DNA from: Primula veris
Taxonomy: Eukaryota > Streptophyta > Magnoliopsida > Ericales > Primulaceae
DNA length: 64,000 nucleotides
NCBI GenBank assembly: GCA_963682055.1
Contig: OY821747.1
Location: 26,286,126 to 26,350,125, forward strand
Direction: 5' to 3'
The notes under the pieces were generated by a model that was given only the letters and a program-made list of their open reading frames with translations, was not told where the DNA came from and did not search any database. Shown piece after piece: positions 34,902-47,260 of this stretch. Numbering within the stretch: the stretch's first letter is position 1; each line of letters opens with the position of its first letter. The translations under genes and the position numbers were made by a program.

Positions 34902-36624
34902 GAGATAATTAATGTTTACTATATTCAACTATCATGCGTTTTCGATTTAGTATACTGAACTAACAAATTTACTGATTAGCATACTGGACTATGAAAACTT
35001 TCGATTTAGTATTTCCGTCAAATTATCTAATAAAAATTAGTAAAGTACAAAATTACCCTTATGAAACTTAAATTAGTTTTGATTTAGTGTATTTTACTAA
35101 TATATTTTTTCAATTTTGTAAACTATTTTTTTCTATCAATTCACACTTATTCATTATTAATGAAGTAGTCCTTGTAGTTTATGAATATAATCAATCTGAT
35201 ACTTATAATCTCAAAAGGCACCAAATATTAAATAAAAGAAAGTGTAAAAAATAATATGTATGACTAATAACTTACACTACAAATAATAAGTATTTTTATT
35301 TGGTACATTTCTTAATGTTTAGAAAATAAAAACTATAGCACATTTTTTTCTCATTAAAATTTAAATTGTTATAACAAAAAAAAAAATCTATATTTAGAAA
35401 TTATAACTTAAATACTACTCATCGGTAGAAATGCTTAAAAAAAATGAGTCATTTAAAAAAAACATATACAACGAAAATAAAATTATACTAAAAAAATAAA
35501 ATAATTTTATTTAGTGAAACTGATAATTTGTAATGAAAAAAATAGACAAAAATCATATTTTTGTTGCACCTTTTTTTAGTTGGTACGTTTGGTCATGCAT
35601 GTATGATAAAAACAAGAACTCGTTTTTTCCATTCAAATTTAAATTTTTTATAACATAAAAACCCATTTGTCTAGAAATTGTATCTTAAATACTACTTATC
35701 AGAGCAAAGTAGAATTTTTTTTAAAAGGAAGTTACTGAAAAACAAAAAAAAAACAAAAAAAAAAACAAACATGTAAGACCAAAAGAAAAGTATACTATGA
35801 AAATAAAATTATTCTAGTTAGTAAATTGATAACGTGTAATGAAAAAAATAGTCAAAAATCATATTTTTGTTGCACCCTTTTTAGTTTATTTAAGAAAATT
35901 GAATCATATTTATAAAATATTAATCTAGCTATTTTCATATTTGCTGCAAATTCTTTTTACAAATAATGTCCAATAGGTACCACTTTTGAACTTATATTAC
36001 TCATAACTACCTCCATAAGTTCATATTCACTATATGTACCACTTTTTAATTTTTTTTATAATTTTTTTGATTTTTTGTATTTTTTGTGATTTTTTATGAT
36101 TTTTATAATTTTTTATATTTTTTTATGAATTTTTGTGATTTTTATAAAAAAAATTTATAATTTTTTGTTATTTTTTATATTTTTTTGTGATTTTTATAAT
36201 TTTTTTATGTTTTTTTTTATTTTGTTATAATTTTAAACTATTTTTTTGAAAATGTAATGACCAAAATGAAACAAACATAAAATTTGAATTTTCCAAAATT
36301 TACGAAATCAGTCCCAAAATGTATATATACACATCTATACACAGATAGAGTATATATATATATATAACGCTATTATTATAGTAGAAGTATTGGTGGCCAA
36401 GTGATCAAGAATCTTCCACTTTGTTAAACAGATCAGGGTTTTTTTTTAGTTAATTTAGTAGGTAAAAAGACCATTTTGCCCTTCAACTTAACTGAAAATG
36501 TTAGCTGACGTCATTATTTAACGGTTAATTTGGACGGAAAATACTAAATCGAAAGTTTTCATTTAGTACAGTATAGTAAATCAAAATAAGCTGAAAGTTG
36601 AATACGCTTAACATTAATTATCTC
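34902..36624. mobile_element. Mutator-like foldback element, copy 2 (1,723 bp)
   Basis: Same ends as 5491-6900 (GAGATAATTAATGTTT left, TAACATTAATTATCTC right), with its own perfect 9-bp duplication TAAATGAAA (34893-34901 and 36625-36633). The right arm keeps the AT-rich core, the TATACACATCTATACACAGA block and the start of the tRNA-like sequence (36387-36440), whose 3' half including the B-box is lost. The left arm has diverged and lacks a tRNA-like block. No ORF. Confidence 0.88.
36387..36440 (+). pseudogene. Truncated tRNA-like relic in Mutator copy 2
   Basis: GTATTGGTGGCCAAGTG matches the 5' half of the 72-nt blocks in the first copy, but the T-arm and B-box are gone. Confidence 0.6.
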
Positions 36625-37543
36625 TAAATGAAATATCAAAGTGAAATAAAATAAAGTAGAATCTAAATATAGTGGAGATAGAGAATTCATGGGCACGGGA
36701 GAGCGAGAGGGTGCATGAAATGAGTTAATGAGTTAGGCAAATAGGTAAAGAAACATTTAATTTGCGATAATGCTATAACTTATTAGGAGTTTGGTTAACA
36801 TTTTTATCATAATAATAAGGATAAGGTGGACAAATAAATTGACTAAACTATCACAATATTTTGACAGGTGTTAGATAACAAAGGATAAGGTGGGAATAAC
36901 AAGAAAGACACCAACTTATATATATACTTGTTTTTTTATTGAAATTATTTGTCACTTTATATTTTGTTAAAGTAATTGTCATTTAAATAATTGTTAAATA
37001 CAAGGTTAGGATTTGTTATCCAAAGAGCGGCACAATTTGTTGTCCGTTTATCTCAAACTCATATGTAATAATTTTACTCTACTCAGTTTTATTAATATAA
37101 AAAAAATTGTTAAAAAAAATGATGAATATTATTAAAACCGAAAATTATCCGAATTCGCTAAGAACCATTGAATAGAAAAATCGCACCAAACATATACGAA
37201 CGGTTAGGTTTGATTTGGTTTGGATTGAAAACATAATTGATTTCATCTAGATCCAAAAATTTACAATCCGTTCTATAATTGTACGGTTTAGGATAGATAA
37301 TTCATTTAAATCTGAACCATTAATTACACGTAAGCCGAGTGACGAGGTGGTGCCCTCTCTATCACCTTCTACTTCTGTCTAGAAATTTACATTTTCAACA
37401 TTTTTTTCTTTTCAAAAACTAACCGCCGGTGCAATTTCTTTCAAAAATAACTACACCAACATATCGGAAGCGCATCATATATGAGTTTCCATTTACTTTT
37501 TCAAGTTTATTGAAAAATAAAATTTGACACATGGGAGCTAATA

Positions 37544-38097
37544 CAGTAAAACTTCTTTAAATTAATATCGTTGGGACCAGAGATATTTATTAATTTAGAG
37601 AGTTATTAATTAATGGATAAATTAATAATTTCTTATTTTATAGAGTTTTAAAATCGATTCAATAGATATACTCGTCAATAATATAAAAATCAATATATGT
37701 TACTAAAAAAACTCGTTAGTAAAGTCAAATACACTACTTCGCTTATTAATATATAAATTTTGTTATATATTAAACCGTCTAGCAAAATAAGAATAGTCAA
37801 TAGATACATCAAACTAGAGAAGAGTTCCAACAAGATTTAGATTTTAAGAAGAAGAAAATAATTATATAGTCATATTTCAATAATTAAATCGCCTATTAAT
37901 TTTTATCATTTTGAATAATTATTAATTTATGATTTCGTAGGAACCAAATATTTATATAAGAATATTTTAATTTTTATTATCTTATTAATTTATCAAAATT
38001 TACGATTTTTTACACTGATACAAATCGGGACCGAAGAAAATTATTATTTTATAGAGATTATTAATTTAACGAGTATTAATTTATAGAGGTTCTATTG
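37544..38097. mobile_element. Emigrant/pogo-like MITE (554 bp)
   Basis: Left end CAGTAAAACTTCTTTAAATT; right end reversed is CAATAGAACCTCTATAAATT. This is the Emigrant/Lemi terminal repeat, flanked by the TA duplication (37542-37543 and 38098-38099). No coding capacity. Confidence 0.85.
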
Positions 38098-38099
38098 TA

Positions 38100-40335
38100 T
38101 AAAGTACTTGTTTAGAAGTTATGTTTCATGCTTGTTTATCAATATCATAATATATAAGGGAATTAGAGCTTTTGTCTAGCCCGTCCGCGTAGCAAAATTT
38201 TATTTTTTCTTGTAGATATTTGATTGAGTCTCTTTAGTTATTTTTTTTTATTTTCCTTAGTTTGTCTACCTCATGATGTGATGATCAAATAAAAATTGTT
38301 AATAAAAAATGACGTCATCGTAAAATTAAAAAATATGTCGGGAGATTCGGGATAAACATATTCCGTCCCTACGGGATCCCGAAAAAGTCGGGTTGGGATT
38401 TTTTTTTCACTTCCAAAAGTAATCGGGTCGGGATACGGATTGAGCGTTTACGGATCGGGTTCCGACCTTAACCCACACCTAGTTCCAAGTATCCTACTCT
38501 TTTGAAATTATGGATAACCCGGTCGATATTAATATATTAGTGCATGTGCATAAGCATGTAAAAGTTGTGTGATGCTCTACTTTGTTTTTTAGCAAACAAA
38601 ATTAAACATATTATTAATACGAAATATAATCCTAATTTAAAAATAATATTTTTAATAAATTAAAAAATAAATTAGCATGTAGTAGAAAAAACAGTGTGAA
38701 ACTACAAATAATGGAGTATTACGTTTTTTATCAGATTCTTTTATTATTTAATTTTATTCACATAAGCAACAATTATCATATTAAATGAGATATATTATCA
38801 TTATAATTTTTATAATCGGAAAATAATAATCATTTATCTTTCTTGAATATAACAATATAATTTTTTAATTTAATTATATTTTTTATTTTAATAGTTTCAT
38901 ATATTCAAAACTATAAATCTATATTATACTTATATAATTATAACTAATATATAAAACAAAAAAGATTGTATCTCATATGGTAGAATGGTTACAATGTATG
39001 TTAGAGGTATAATGTTTAATTCTCATCACTTGCATTTGATATAAAATATAAATTAATTAAAAAATCGGTTCGGAATTTGGGATTTTTTTTGCCGGCCCTA
39101 CTTGGAACTCTGTTTTTGTGGAGCTTTTGGGTAAAACAATTGGGTACAAAGGGTTAGGAATATGTGAAAGTTGCTGGGAGATTTCACTGCTATTAACATA
39201 GGAGAAAATTAATTTGTTTTTAAGTTCGAAAATTTGAGTAAGCCTATACATGCATGTTTCTTCGGAGTTCGGATGGACCTTATAGTATAAATTATCTAAG
39301 ATCGTTATCTCACGGTTCATAAATGGAAACTCAATTTTAAGCGTCCGAGTTTCTAGCTGTAACCACGACAATCTGGGTCCGTTTTCCCAAATTACCCAAT
39401 TAATTTTTCCAAGATGATAATTTTTTTAAACATATCCCGATAATTATAATTTTTAAAAATATTAATGACAGAAACAATTGTGGTCTTTCATTTATGTATC
39501 TGAATTTTTTAGACTTGGAGTGATGTCACGCAAATAACTTTTATTAGAAATAATACTCACTTGGCATTCTCCTCGTGACTGCGTATAAGTTCCTAACACT
39601 CTTAATAATCTTAAAGTTTGAGAGTTAATTAATAGAAGATGGGTGATGAGATATATCTAAACTATTTAGTATTATGGGTACAAATATGTTGAGTTCCATT
39701 CTTTTAATTCTCATTAAAAACATTTTTTTATGGTAATTAGGATATACGTACTAATGGAATATTGTAATATTTTCGACAAAGTCTGCTTATTCTCTTTTAT
39801 CTACCACGAATAAGAACAATGTAAATAAGATTAGATAGTCATGGATTTGGAAATTGGAAATTGAAAATTGAAAATTGAAAATTGAAAATTCCTCCAAATT
39901 TAATTTTGTTTCTTTCCCTGGTATTCAAGGAAAATTTACTTACTAATGTTGCAAGAGTAAGAAAGGGCTTCCAGAAAATGATACTTACGCACCCTCGATG
40001 TAACATGGCGCCCGAGGTCCAGTTTTGGACAGGACGGCTTAACCTCAATTTGCATTTTTCTCTTTTATCTTGGCTCCAGGTAAACTTACTTTTACTTTAA
40101 TAAAATTCCTCGTAAATATGTTTTTATTGCTGGACTATGGAATGTTTGAAAATTTCGATGTAAGCGGTGTTTGAAAAGCTAGATTACAATACCATGAATG
40201 TGATTTTCATAACGATGGAGTTTACAGACAACATCAAGCAAGCTGTTCGGAAACCCCAACAATATGTCGACCGATACTTAAAAGTTTAAAGAATGTTGAC
40301 AGGATCGTTCAAGAAGGATCGGTAATGTATGTAGC
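38100..40335. other. Intergenic, AT-rich
   Basis: No gene is recognised. A GGGATCCCGAAAA/CGGGTCGGGAT-rich patch lies at 38340-38480, and a tandem GAAAATT-type microsatellite at 39849-39892. Confidence 0.45.
39849..39892. repeat. Short tandem repeat (GAAAATT-type)
   Basis: About six units of GAAATT(G)/GAAAATT(G) in a row. Confidence 0.8.
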
Positions 40336-40693
40336 ATAGGCGGTCTTTTTCGTGATGATAAAGAAGTGTTGATATTGAGCGTCACCCATTAGAGACTGAG
40401 ATGTGAGCTATATGCCGGGGGATTGACAATTGCAATAAGTAGAAAGTTTGTTCGCTTTTGAGGTCAAATCTGATGCTTCTATTGCGGTGAAACTCATTAC
40501 CACATATGCGCCGCCTAATTGTTTGTACTACAATCTTTTTATGGATATAAAATTCTTACTACCTAATTGTCAAGCTCTTATCACGTAGACTCCTCGTGAA
40601 GGAATCGAGTACGCCGAGCACTTAGCTAGGTTTGTCAAACGAATGTCTGAAGAATTTAACCTGCATGAAGATGCTCCTCAAGTGTTAAATTAG
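40336..40693 (+). pseudogene. RNase H-like domain fossil (retroelement or host RVT_3 type)
   Basis: Conceptual translation gives SIGGLFRDDKEVLIL, then after a stop CELYAGGLTIAI, then in another frame EVKSDASIAVKLI and TPREGIEYAEHLARF. These fit, in order, the plant RNase H-like pattern: GGVxRD start, ELxA helix, VESDS acidic strand and HVxREGNxxADxLA end. The reading is broken by at least two stops and a frameshift, so it is dead. This domain occurs both at the end of plant LINE polyproteins and as stand-alone host proteins; I cannot tell which this was. No reverse transcriptase is visible next to it. Confidence 0.6.
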
Positions 40694-41605
40694 AGCTAGC
40701 TGCTACTAAAGGACATGAAGAATATAGTCCTTTGATTTGTTGGTCTGTTTTATTTTTCCTTTGGTACCAAAAAAAGAGAGTATATAATACTATAGTAGAC
40801 AAATGTATTTCCGGCTCTTCCAGAGCAGGCATTTTTTCATTCCCTTTTTTGGTTTTCGATCTAAAAATTGCATCTCAGTACATCATGTTATCTCACTTGG
40901 CAGAAGAAGTAAAAATAAAGAAGCCAGCGGCAAAAGAATGTAGTAATTATTCAACAAGGATGCTATAGTTCCTGTTCTTGGTATAAATCATTGAAAATAA
41001 TTCGATAGCCACGACAGAAAGAGCCTGTTGCAAGTACCCAGTATGCCACTCGCTTTCTATGTATCAGCTAATATATATAGCTCAGTGCGCGTCTTCCTTT
41101 GCATTAAAGCACAGCACAACCCTATTATTATTATCGCACAATGTGTGCTATTATCGCTCACTGTTGAGTGCTAAGATTTCAAAATAATGCTAGTAACATA
41201 ACAATTCTGTAACACTTAAGCCCCATATCCATCAACACATTGTTATCATCAAATTGTACGACATATTATATACATACAAAGTACGTAGTAAAATCAATAC
41301 TCGAGACAATGTGTTACTGATAAACGTCGTTTATCAGTAAACCTTAACTATACAGATAAACATCGTTTGAAATTCCATTTATTCAACTCTACACTTGCCA
41401 CTACATATGATTAACATATTGCACTAATGTAAACTAGTTCTTCCAACATTTATGTAAGGACTTGAAACAGTGGGAAGCCAAAACAGACCTGCTGATAGAT
41501 AATTCAAATTTACATTATTCAAATCATACGGGTGCGCCATAATACGCCATCACACTACTTGGATAACCAAAATAAAAATTTATTTATACCCCAAAAATAA
41601 ACCAC
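40694..41605. other. Intergenic, 3' flank of OXC
   Basis: No gene is recognised. It presumably includes the 3' UTR of the - strand gene that ends at 41606. Confidence 0.4.
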
Positions 41606-44600
41606 TCAGTTTTTATGCTGCAGGTTCCCACTTTCAGAACCCGCATACGGATCAATAATGACGTTTATGACAGCTGGCTTACGGGCTTTGAATGATTCAT
41701 CCAGAGCAGATTTGAGTTCAGTTGGGGTCTCAACACGATAGCCTTTTCCCCCGAAAGCTTCTATTAGGAGATGATAACCTGCGTTTGGAACAAAGGAAGT
41801 TGGAGCTGGGTCATCCTTATAGGGCCCAGTAATCTCTTCTGGTAATCTTCGATCGCCACCATATACACCACCGTTGTTGAAAACTATGACCACGACAGGC
41901 AAATTGTATCGAACTAATGTCTGTAAAATACATACAAAGTTATATTAGGTACGACAACTTTTCGGTCAGAGTGCCAGACAGTAGCTAAAAAGGGCAAAAG
42001 AACGTCAACCTTGGAGGCAAACACCACAAAAAGCTAACCAACTTCGAAAACCAGTTGATGCCAAGCTTACAAATAAGGCCTTGTTTGGTTGCAGTTTTGA
42101 ACCTCATTTTTTATTTTTTTTCGTTTTTCCCTCAAAAATAAGACGGGATTTTGCCTGACCCGTATAAAAGCTTTTAAGTTTGACCTGATAAAGCTAGAAG
42201 CTTTAAGTTGGACAAACATAGTTGTTTCCTCAATCTAAAAGATTCCAGCTTATTATTTGCTTAAGATTTGTAACCAAACAAGCCCTAATATACATTCGAA
42301 GCAAATGACATAAACCGTTATAGACAACTAATTTAACTAATTATATTTGCGATACCAGCACAAGAGACATAAATCCAATCAACTACACTTTCAACCATTT
42401 TCCAGGACTATGCAAAGGTACAACAAAGCAAACAATTACAACACAAAATCTAATGAACTTTTATATTAACGGTCAAGTCCTCTGAACAAAAGGACAAATA
42501 CAATTGCTAGTCACCTAGGGTAACATTTACGGATATGAAGGTGGCAAAACTAAAGTTTACACCAGGGAGGTCAAAGTTTCACTTAAATTGCATCCACTTC
42601 TGGTTTGTATGAAGTAAAATCTGGTTTGTATGAAGTAAAATCTCCAGCTAATTCACACTTGAAATAAATTTTACAAGCAAACGACTATTAAACAAAAACA
42701 AAGGAGAAAAGTTTCACATGAAGCTTGGTCCACCTGTGAGGCTGTGAACAAAGAAGGACACATACTATTGCTCGATGCCTATATACAGTTTAATAAGCGC
42801 ATTTCAGTTATGTACAATTTACAAGACTTGTTAAAAAAAAGTCACGAGGTTAATCTTCATATCAATTTACTTGCGTATATCCGACTCCAACGATGCTCGC
42901 CTATATACAGTTTCTACTTCCTGCTTATCCCTAAAAAAATTATTGGAATATTGTCCAATCTGCCCTAATTTGAACTACTAACACTGTCTCTGATCATGCA
43001 AAACTTCTTTCACCAAAACCAAAATAGCAAAGAACACAATACATCAATAATAACTAAAGATGCATAATAAACAAAAAAATAAATAAGAAACAACAGAAGA
43101 CACAGACCTCAACTTCCATACCAATATTTTACCTATTCATAAGGGTTGAGTCCCGCAAACAAGCATAAGACAAAAAGTTGTATATACCTATTTTAATTAG
43201 TTACATTGTTAATAACAGAGCAAGAGACATAAACCAATCCAATTAACTACACTGGCAAGCAATTTGCACGACTATGCTAAGGCACAACAAACAAACAGAT
43301 GAACAATAATAACAAAAAACCAGGAATTTTTTTTCGCATAAAGGGTCGAGTCCATCTGTAAACGAACTAAAAACACTGACTACCAACAATATTAATAAAA
43401 GTAAGCAAAGACAGTAGTAAAGCCAATTATCCAACCCTAATACAACATAGTAACATAAATCAAAGATGCATATACTTAAAAAAAAATTGACTTTCTTTGT
43501 CACCAGAAAATACAATTTAATAGGCCCATTTCAGCTATGTACACTTTACTAGACTTATTAACAAAGATTCATTGGGTTAAACTTCATTTCATTTTACTTG
43601 TTTATACTCTTGACTCCAACGATGCTCTCCTATGTTGTATATTGTCAATATACGACTTCAACGAAGGAAAGGTGGCTCTTTTACATGTCGCTAAATATAT
43701 TTCTACTTTGCAATCTTGGCTAATCTTCCTACTTTAAACTAGTAACATTGTCTCCTATCATGCAAACTTCTTTAGCAAATAAAACAGCGCACATGGGAGG
43801 AACCAGTAGCAGGCTAAAAAGAACTCGAGCACCCTCATATTGAGAAAAAATCGATCTTTTACCATGTATATTGAATTTTATAATCGATTCTAGCCTTTCA
43901 GTTTCAGCTCCCTCTTACGAAAAAAAGTACAACAATAACTGAAGACACAAACTAAACAATCAAAGTATAAGAAAACAACAGTAAGAGTAAAGACTAATGA
44001 CACAAGCAATCCCATTAAACAAAATCATACTATTGAATCACGCGTCGCCTATATACAGACTATAGGCGCATTGCCATTATGTACACTTTACAAGACTTAT
44101 AAACAAAGAGTCATAATTTTAATCTTCATTTCAATTTACTTGTATAGACTATGATTCCAACAAAGCTCTTTGAACTCCGTTGCCGTATACCAGTATAGGA
44201 TTATACGACTAAAATGAAAGAAAGGCCGCTGTTATTACTTGTCACTAAATAAATTTTCTGTATTGCAAAATTTGGCTAATCTTCCTACTTTAAACTAGTA
44301 ACATTGTCTCCTATCATGCAAATTTCTTTAACCAGAACCCAAATAGGAATAAACACAACACATCAACAATAACCAAAGAGTAAAGATACAAATTAAACAG
44401 ATAAGTATAAGAAAAGACACAAACCTCAACTTCCATAGCACTGAAGCCGAATCCCGAATCGCCCTCCACCGCCACCACAAGCCTCTCCGGGTCCGCCACA
44501 GCCGCCGCAATACAATACCCTAACCCGACTCCCATAGTCCCCCACGTCCCGGCATCCAGCCTAGTCCTCGGCTCCGTCTGCACCAAGACCGCCCTCCCAA

Positions 44601-45816
44601 CATCCATCGTGTTCGCCCCTTCCGAAACCACGATTGGTGCCGGGCTCCCCACACCTGCAATAGCGTCCCGGATCATCCTCATCGGCGTCGTGAAATCAAA
44701 CGGCACCACCTCCTTAGCCAATTTCACCTCCATTTTCGCAATATTCTCCTTCGCCTTGTTGGCAACCGCGCTCACCCAAGGATGACTCCTCCCGAAACAA
44801 AACGGATCATCTTTAATCCCTAAATTAATCATCTCCAAAACCTTCTTAGCATCCCCAACCAACCCTAACCTCGGCTTCCTAAGCTCAATCTCCTCCTCGC
44901 AAACATCCACCAAAATAAACTTCACATCCTTACTCCACTTCGGCGGCTCCCCGAAGTGGAGCAACCAATTCAACCTCGCGCCCACCACAAGCGCCACGTC
45001 ACACTTTCCAATCGCGAGCGATCTGGCTGCCGTGGCCGCCAAATCGTGCGTATCGGGGATCATCCCCTTCCCCATAGGGGTCGGTAAAAAGGGTATCCCG
45101 GTTTTTTCCACGAGTTTCTTAAGCTCGATTTCGGCTTTGGAAAAGGCTGCGCCTTTCCCAAAGACGATCAAGGGCCTCTCGGAGGCCCTTAGCAAGGAAA
45201 TTGCCTCGGCGATTTCGTTGCTACTTGGTTGGGATAATATTAGTGGTTGTTTTGTTTGCTCCGCTTTCAGAAGAAGGGAGTCGGCTTCTGCCTGTGTGAC
45301 AGTCTGATGGAGGACGTCGGTCGGGAGGTCTAAATATGCCCCTCCCGGCCGGCCCTTCATCGTCGCGTCAAGCACTTTAAATACCGAATCAGGGATCCGT
45401 GAAATATCAACAACTTTTACGGATTCATGCGAAAAGGGTTTGCAAGCCTCCACCTGATCGAGCTCCTGGAAGTCACCCCGACCAATAAGGCCCTGATCAG
45501 AAGCTCCTGAGATCAAGAGCATGGGAAAACCATTCGCCTTGGCGTTCGATAACCCTGCAAGGGCGTGTACGCAACCGGGGCCGGAGACGGAGAGAAGAAC
45601 GCCGGGTTTACCAGTGAGGTAACCGAAGGCAGAGGCAGCATAGCCAGCAGACTGTTCGTTGTGGAAGGCGATGAAACGGACGCCGTAAGTGACGGCACGA
45701 GTGGCGACTGCGGTCACGGGGATACCGACAACACCGAACATGTGGGTTATGCCGAAGCGGGCAAGGGATTGGGCAACTAGGGCGTTCCCGTCGATCCGGG
45801 TGTTTGGGTCTGTCAT
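41606..45816 (-). CDS. OXC: Oxalyl-CoA decarboxylase / 2-hydroxyacyl-CoA lyase, 568 aa, 2 exons
   Basis: Thiamine-diphosphate enzyme of the acetolactate-synthase-like fold. The single Arabidopsis relative is described as an oxalyl-CoA decarboxylase in oxalate breakdown and is related to peroxisomal 2-hydroxyacyl-CoA lyase. Exon 1 is 45816-44425 (464 codons) and exon 2 is 41920-41606 (104 codons plus stop), with a GT-AG intron in phase 0. The N-terminal pyrimidine-binding domain has FGVVGIPV and the catalytic Glu in HNEQSAGYAAS (E54). A central TPP-enzyme M domain follows. The pyrophosphate-binding motif runs from GDSGFGFS (residue 452) to FNN (479-480), spanning the intron junction. The C-terminus is LQHKN, not a canonical SKL-type signal, so cytosol versus peroxisome stays open. 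The length fits the family, and exon 1 is GC-richer than its surroundings. The 2.5-kb intron contains three diverged repeats and a hAT-like MITE. Confidence 0.94.
42076..42286. mobile_element. hAT-like MITE in the OXC intron
   Basis: The ends AGGCCTTGTTTGGTTGCAG and TTTGTAACCAAACAAGCCCT form a ~17-bp inverted repeat of the common plant hAT type. The 8-bp duplication is not clear (TACAAATA versus AATATACA). Related pieces with TTTGGTTGCAGCTTTTAGCT recur in introns of the MATE genes. Confidence 0.55.
42750..44340. repeat. Three diverged tandem repeats within the OXC intron
   Basis: Units near 42750-43070, 43510-43800 and 44040-44370 share, in order, a GCGCATTTCAGTTATGTACA-type start, ACTTTACNAGACTTATTAAC, a CCAACGATGCTC block and AACTAGTAACATTGTCTCC followed by ATCATGCAAA. 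Spacer sequence between the units is also partly shared. This points to old segmental duplication inside the intron. Confidence 0.75.
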
Positions 45817-45819
45817 TTT

Positions 45820-45820
<1 letters not shown>

Positions 45821-45857
<37 letters not shown>
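45821..45857. repeat. (TG)n microsatellite in the OXC 5' UTR
   Basis: An uninterrupted TG run ending a few bases before the start codon. On the coding strand it is (CA)n, probably in the transcribed leader. Confidence 0.9.
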
Positions 45858-45860
<3 letters not shown>

Positions 45861-45883
45861 CACTTCTCTCTTTATGATGTGTG

Positions 45884-45894
45884 TGTATATATAT
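45884..45894 (-). promoter_or_regulatory. Possible TATA box of OXC
   Basis: TATATATA (TATATATACACAC on the coding strand) lies about 70 bases upstream of the ATG. It would place the start of transcription just before the (CA)n tract. Confidence 0.4.
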
Positions 45895-45899
45895 GTAGG

Positions 45900-46311
45900 T
45901 AATGTGTGTGTGAGTGTGTGTGAGTTTTGGATTAGGGGGGATGATTAATATTAATGCGGGAAATGTGGATTGTCTTGCTTTTTTTTTTTCTATTAATAAT
46001 GTGGTTATATAGTTTGGAATTTGAGTACGTGGTGAAATGATGCGGAAAATATGGTAATTTTTTTCCTATTTATAATATTTTGTTGTGAAACGAGGTGAGT
46101 GTGTGTGTATAAATAATATAAGTTGGGTTTTATTAGGGTCTGAATGTACAATTTTTATATGCACATATATGTAGGTGGTTGGTTTAGTATCATTAGTGTC
46201 GTGGGACTCATGGTATATTTTTTTTGTTTACATAAATTATATTTATTATTATATAAGATATAATACTAATTATATTATATTTTGAGATAATAATTGTTAT
46301 AACTATGATAT
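45900..46311. repeat. Degenerate GTGAGTGTGTGT-type repeats upstream of OXC, left part
   Basis: Loose repeats of a ~100-bp unit with ATGYGGAAAATATGG, TTTTTCTATTAATAATGT and GAGGTGAGTGTGT. Similar units resume at 53800-54540, on the other side of the copia insertion. Confidence 0.6.
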
Positions 46312-46511
46312 TGTTGTAATACACTATTAGCTACGTATATAGAGAGACAGAAGTAGAGAGAGGGGAGAACGGTATAGTCTTTATTATGAATGAATATCTG
46401 AATGAATAAAATACAAGACCCCTAGCCCTCTTTATATAGATAGAGGGGTAGGGTTATAAGCCCACTTGGGCCCAATCAGTAAAAGCCTAAGAGTCCAATA
46501 ATCTTACAACA
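46312..46511 (-). repeat. Copia 3' LTR
   Basis: 200 bp, TGTTGTAATACAC at one edge and CTTACAACA at the other. The adjacent internal bases form the polypurine tract on the minus strand. Confidence 0.92.
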
Positions 46512-46579
46512 CTCCCCATTTGGACGTCTTGAATTCTTCGTCTTCATACAGTCGATCTGAGTCGAGTTCATTCGCATTG

Positions 46580-47260
46580 TTAAACACATAAAAACCTTAG
46601 GGACGGAAAACCCAGTGTGGGACAAAACCGGTACCTAGGAGAAACTGTGTAGCCGAATGATATAGGCCGAAATATCATGTAAGTAACTAACCACAAAACA
46701 GTGTGCCTCATCAAAACCTTGTCAGAGCAAACCCAATGGAAAAATCTCTGATCGAAGTAAAAAGAGTGCAACAATGGTAATAGTAGGGATCAACCACAAA
46801 ACAGGTGCCTCATCAAAACCTTGCTAGAGTAAACCCAGTGGGAAAAAATCTCTAGTCGAAGGACAAAAGAGTACACAGTGGTAAGAAGTATACAACAGGA
46901 TACTCCCCCTAATTTCGGCAATCTTAAGTGAGATAAGATGGGAACGTGTCTCGCTAAAAACCTTGCCAAGGAAAACCCAGTGGAAAAAAACCTTGGTCTA
47001 AGGACAAAAAGAGTACACGAGCATACGACTGGATGCTCTCCCTCACTTGCACACGACAGGGTGCGAGAATTTCGACTAAGTAGTAATTAGTACAATAAGC
47101 ATTCACCTGGATGCTCCCGCTCACTTGCACACGACTGGGTGCAAAGATTTCATATTCCAAGAAAGAGTACGAGCATTCGACTGGATGTCTCATTTACTTG
47201 CACATGACTGTATACAAGAAAATAAACGAGCATTCGACGGGATGCTCTTAAACTTCATAT
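46580..47260 (-). repeat. Repetitive 3' region of the copia element
   Basis: Three diverged blocks with CCTCATCAAAACCTTG...AACCCAGTGG...CTCTAGTCGAAGGACAAAAG (plus-strand reading). They are followed by about four short units with GAGCATTCGACTGGATGCTC and ACTTGCACACGACTGGGTGC. Confidence 0.75.

Larger units (their letters stand above)
34330..37330. mobile_element. Decayed hAT-like element hosting a second Mutator element
   Basis: 34350-34480 matches, in reverse orientation, the right end of the hAT-like element at 5023-7177: GATCCGTGAATT, then GGTTTGG and AATGGTTTGATT motifs. 37190-37330 holds the matching AACCATT/GGTTTGGTT-type other end. Terminal bases and target duplication are eroded, so the limits are approximate. 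Confidence 0.45.

Noticed and set aside
45032..45877. Plus-strand frames of 91, 71 and 62 codons
   Set aside because: Antisense shadows of the GC-rich OXC exon 1 and its (CA)n leader.
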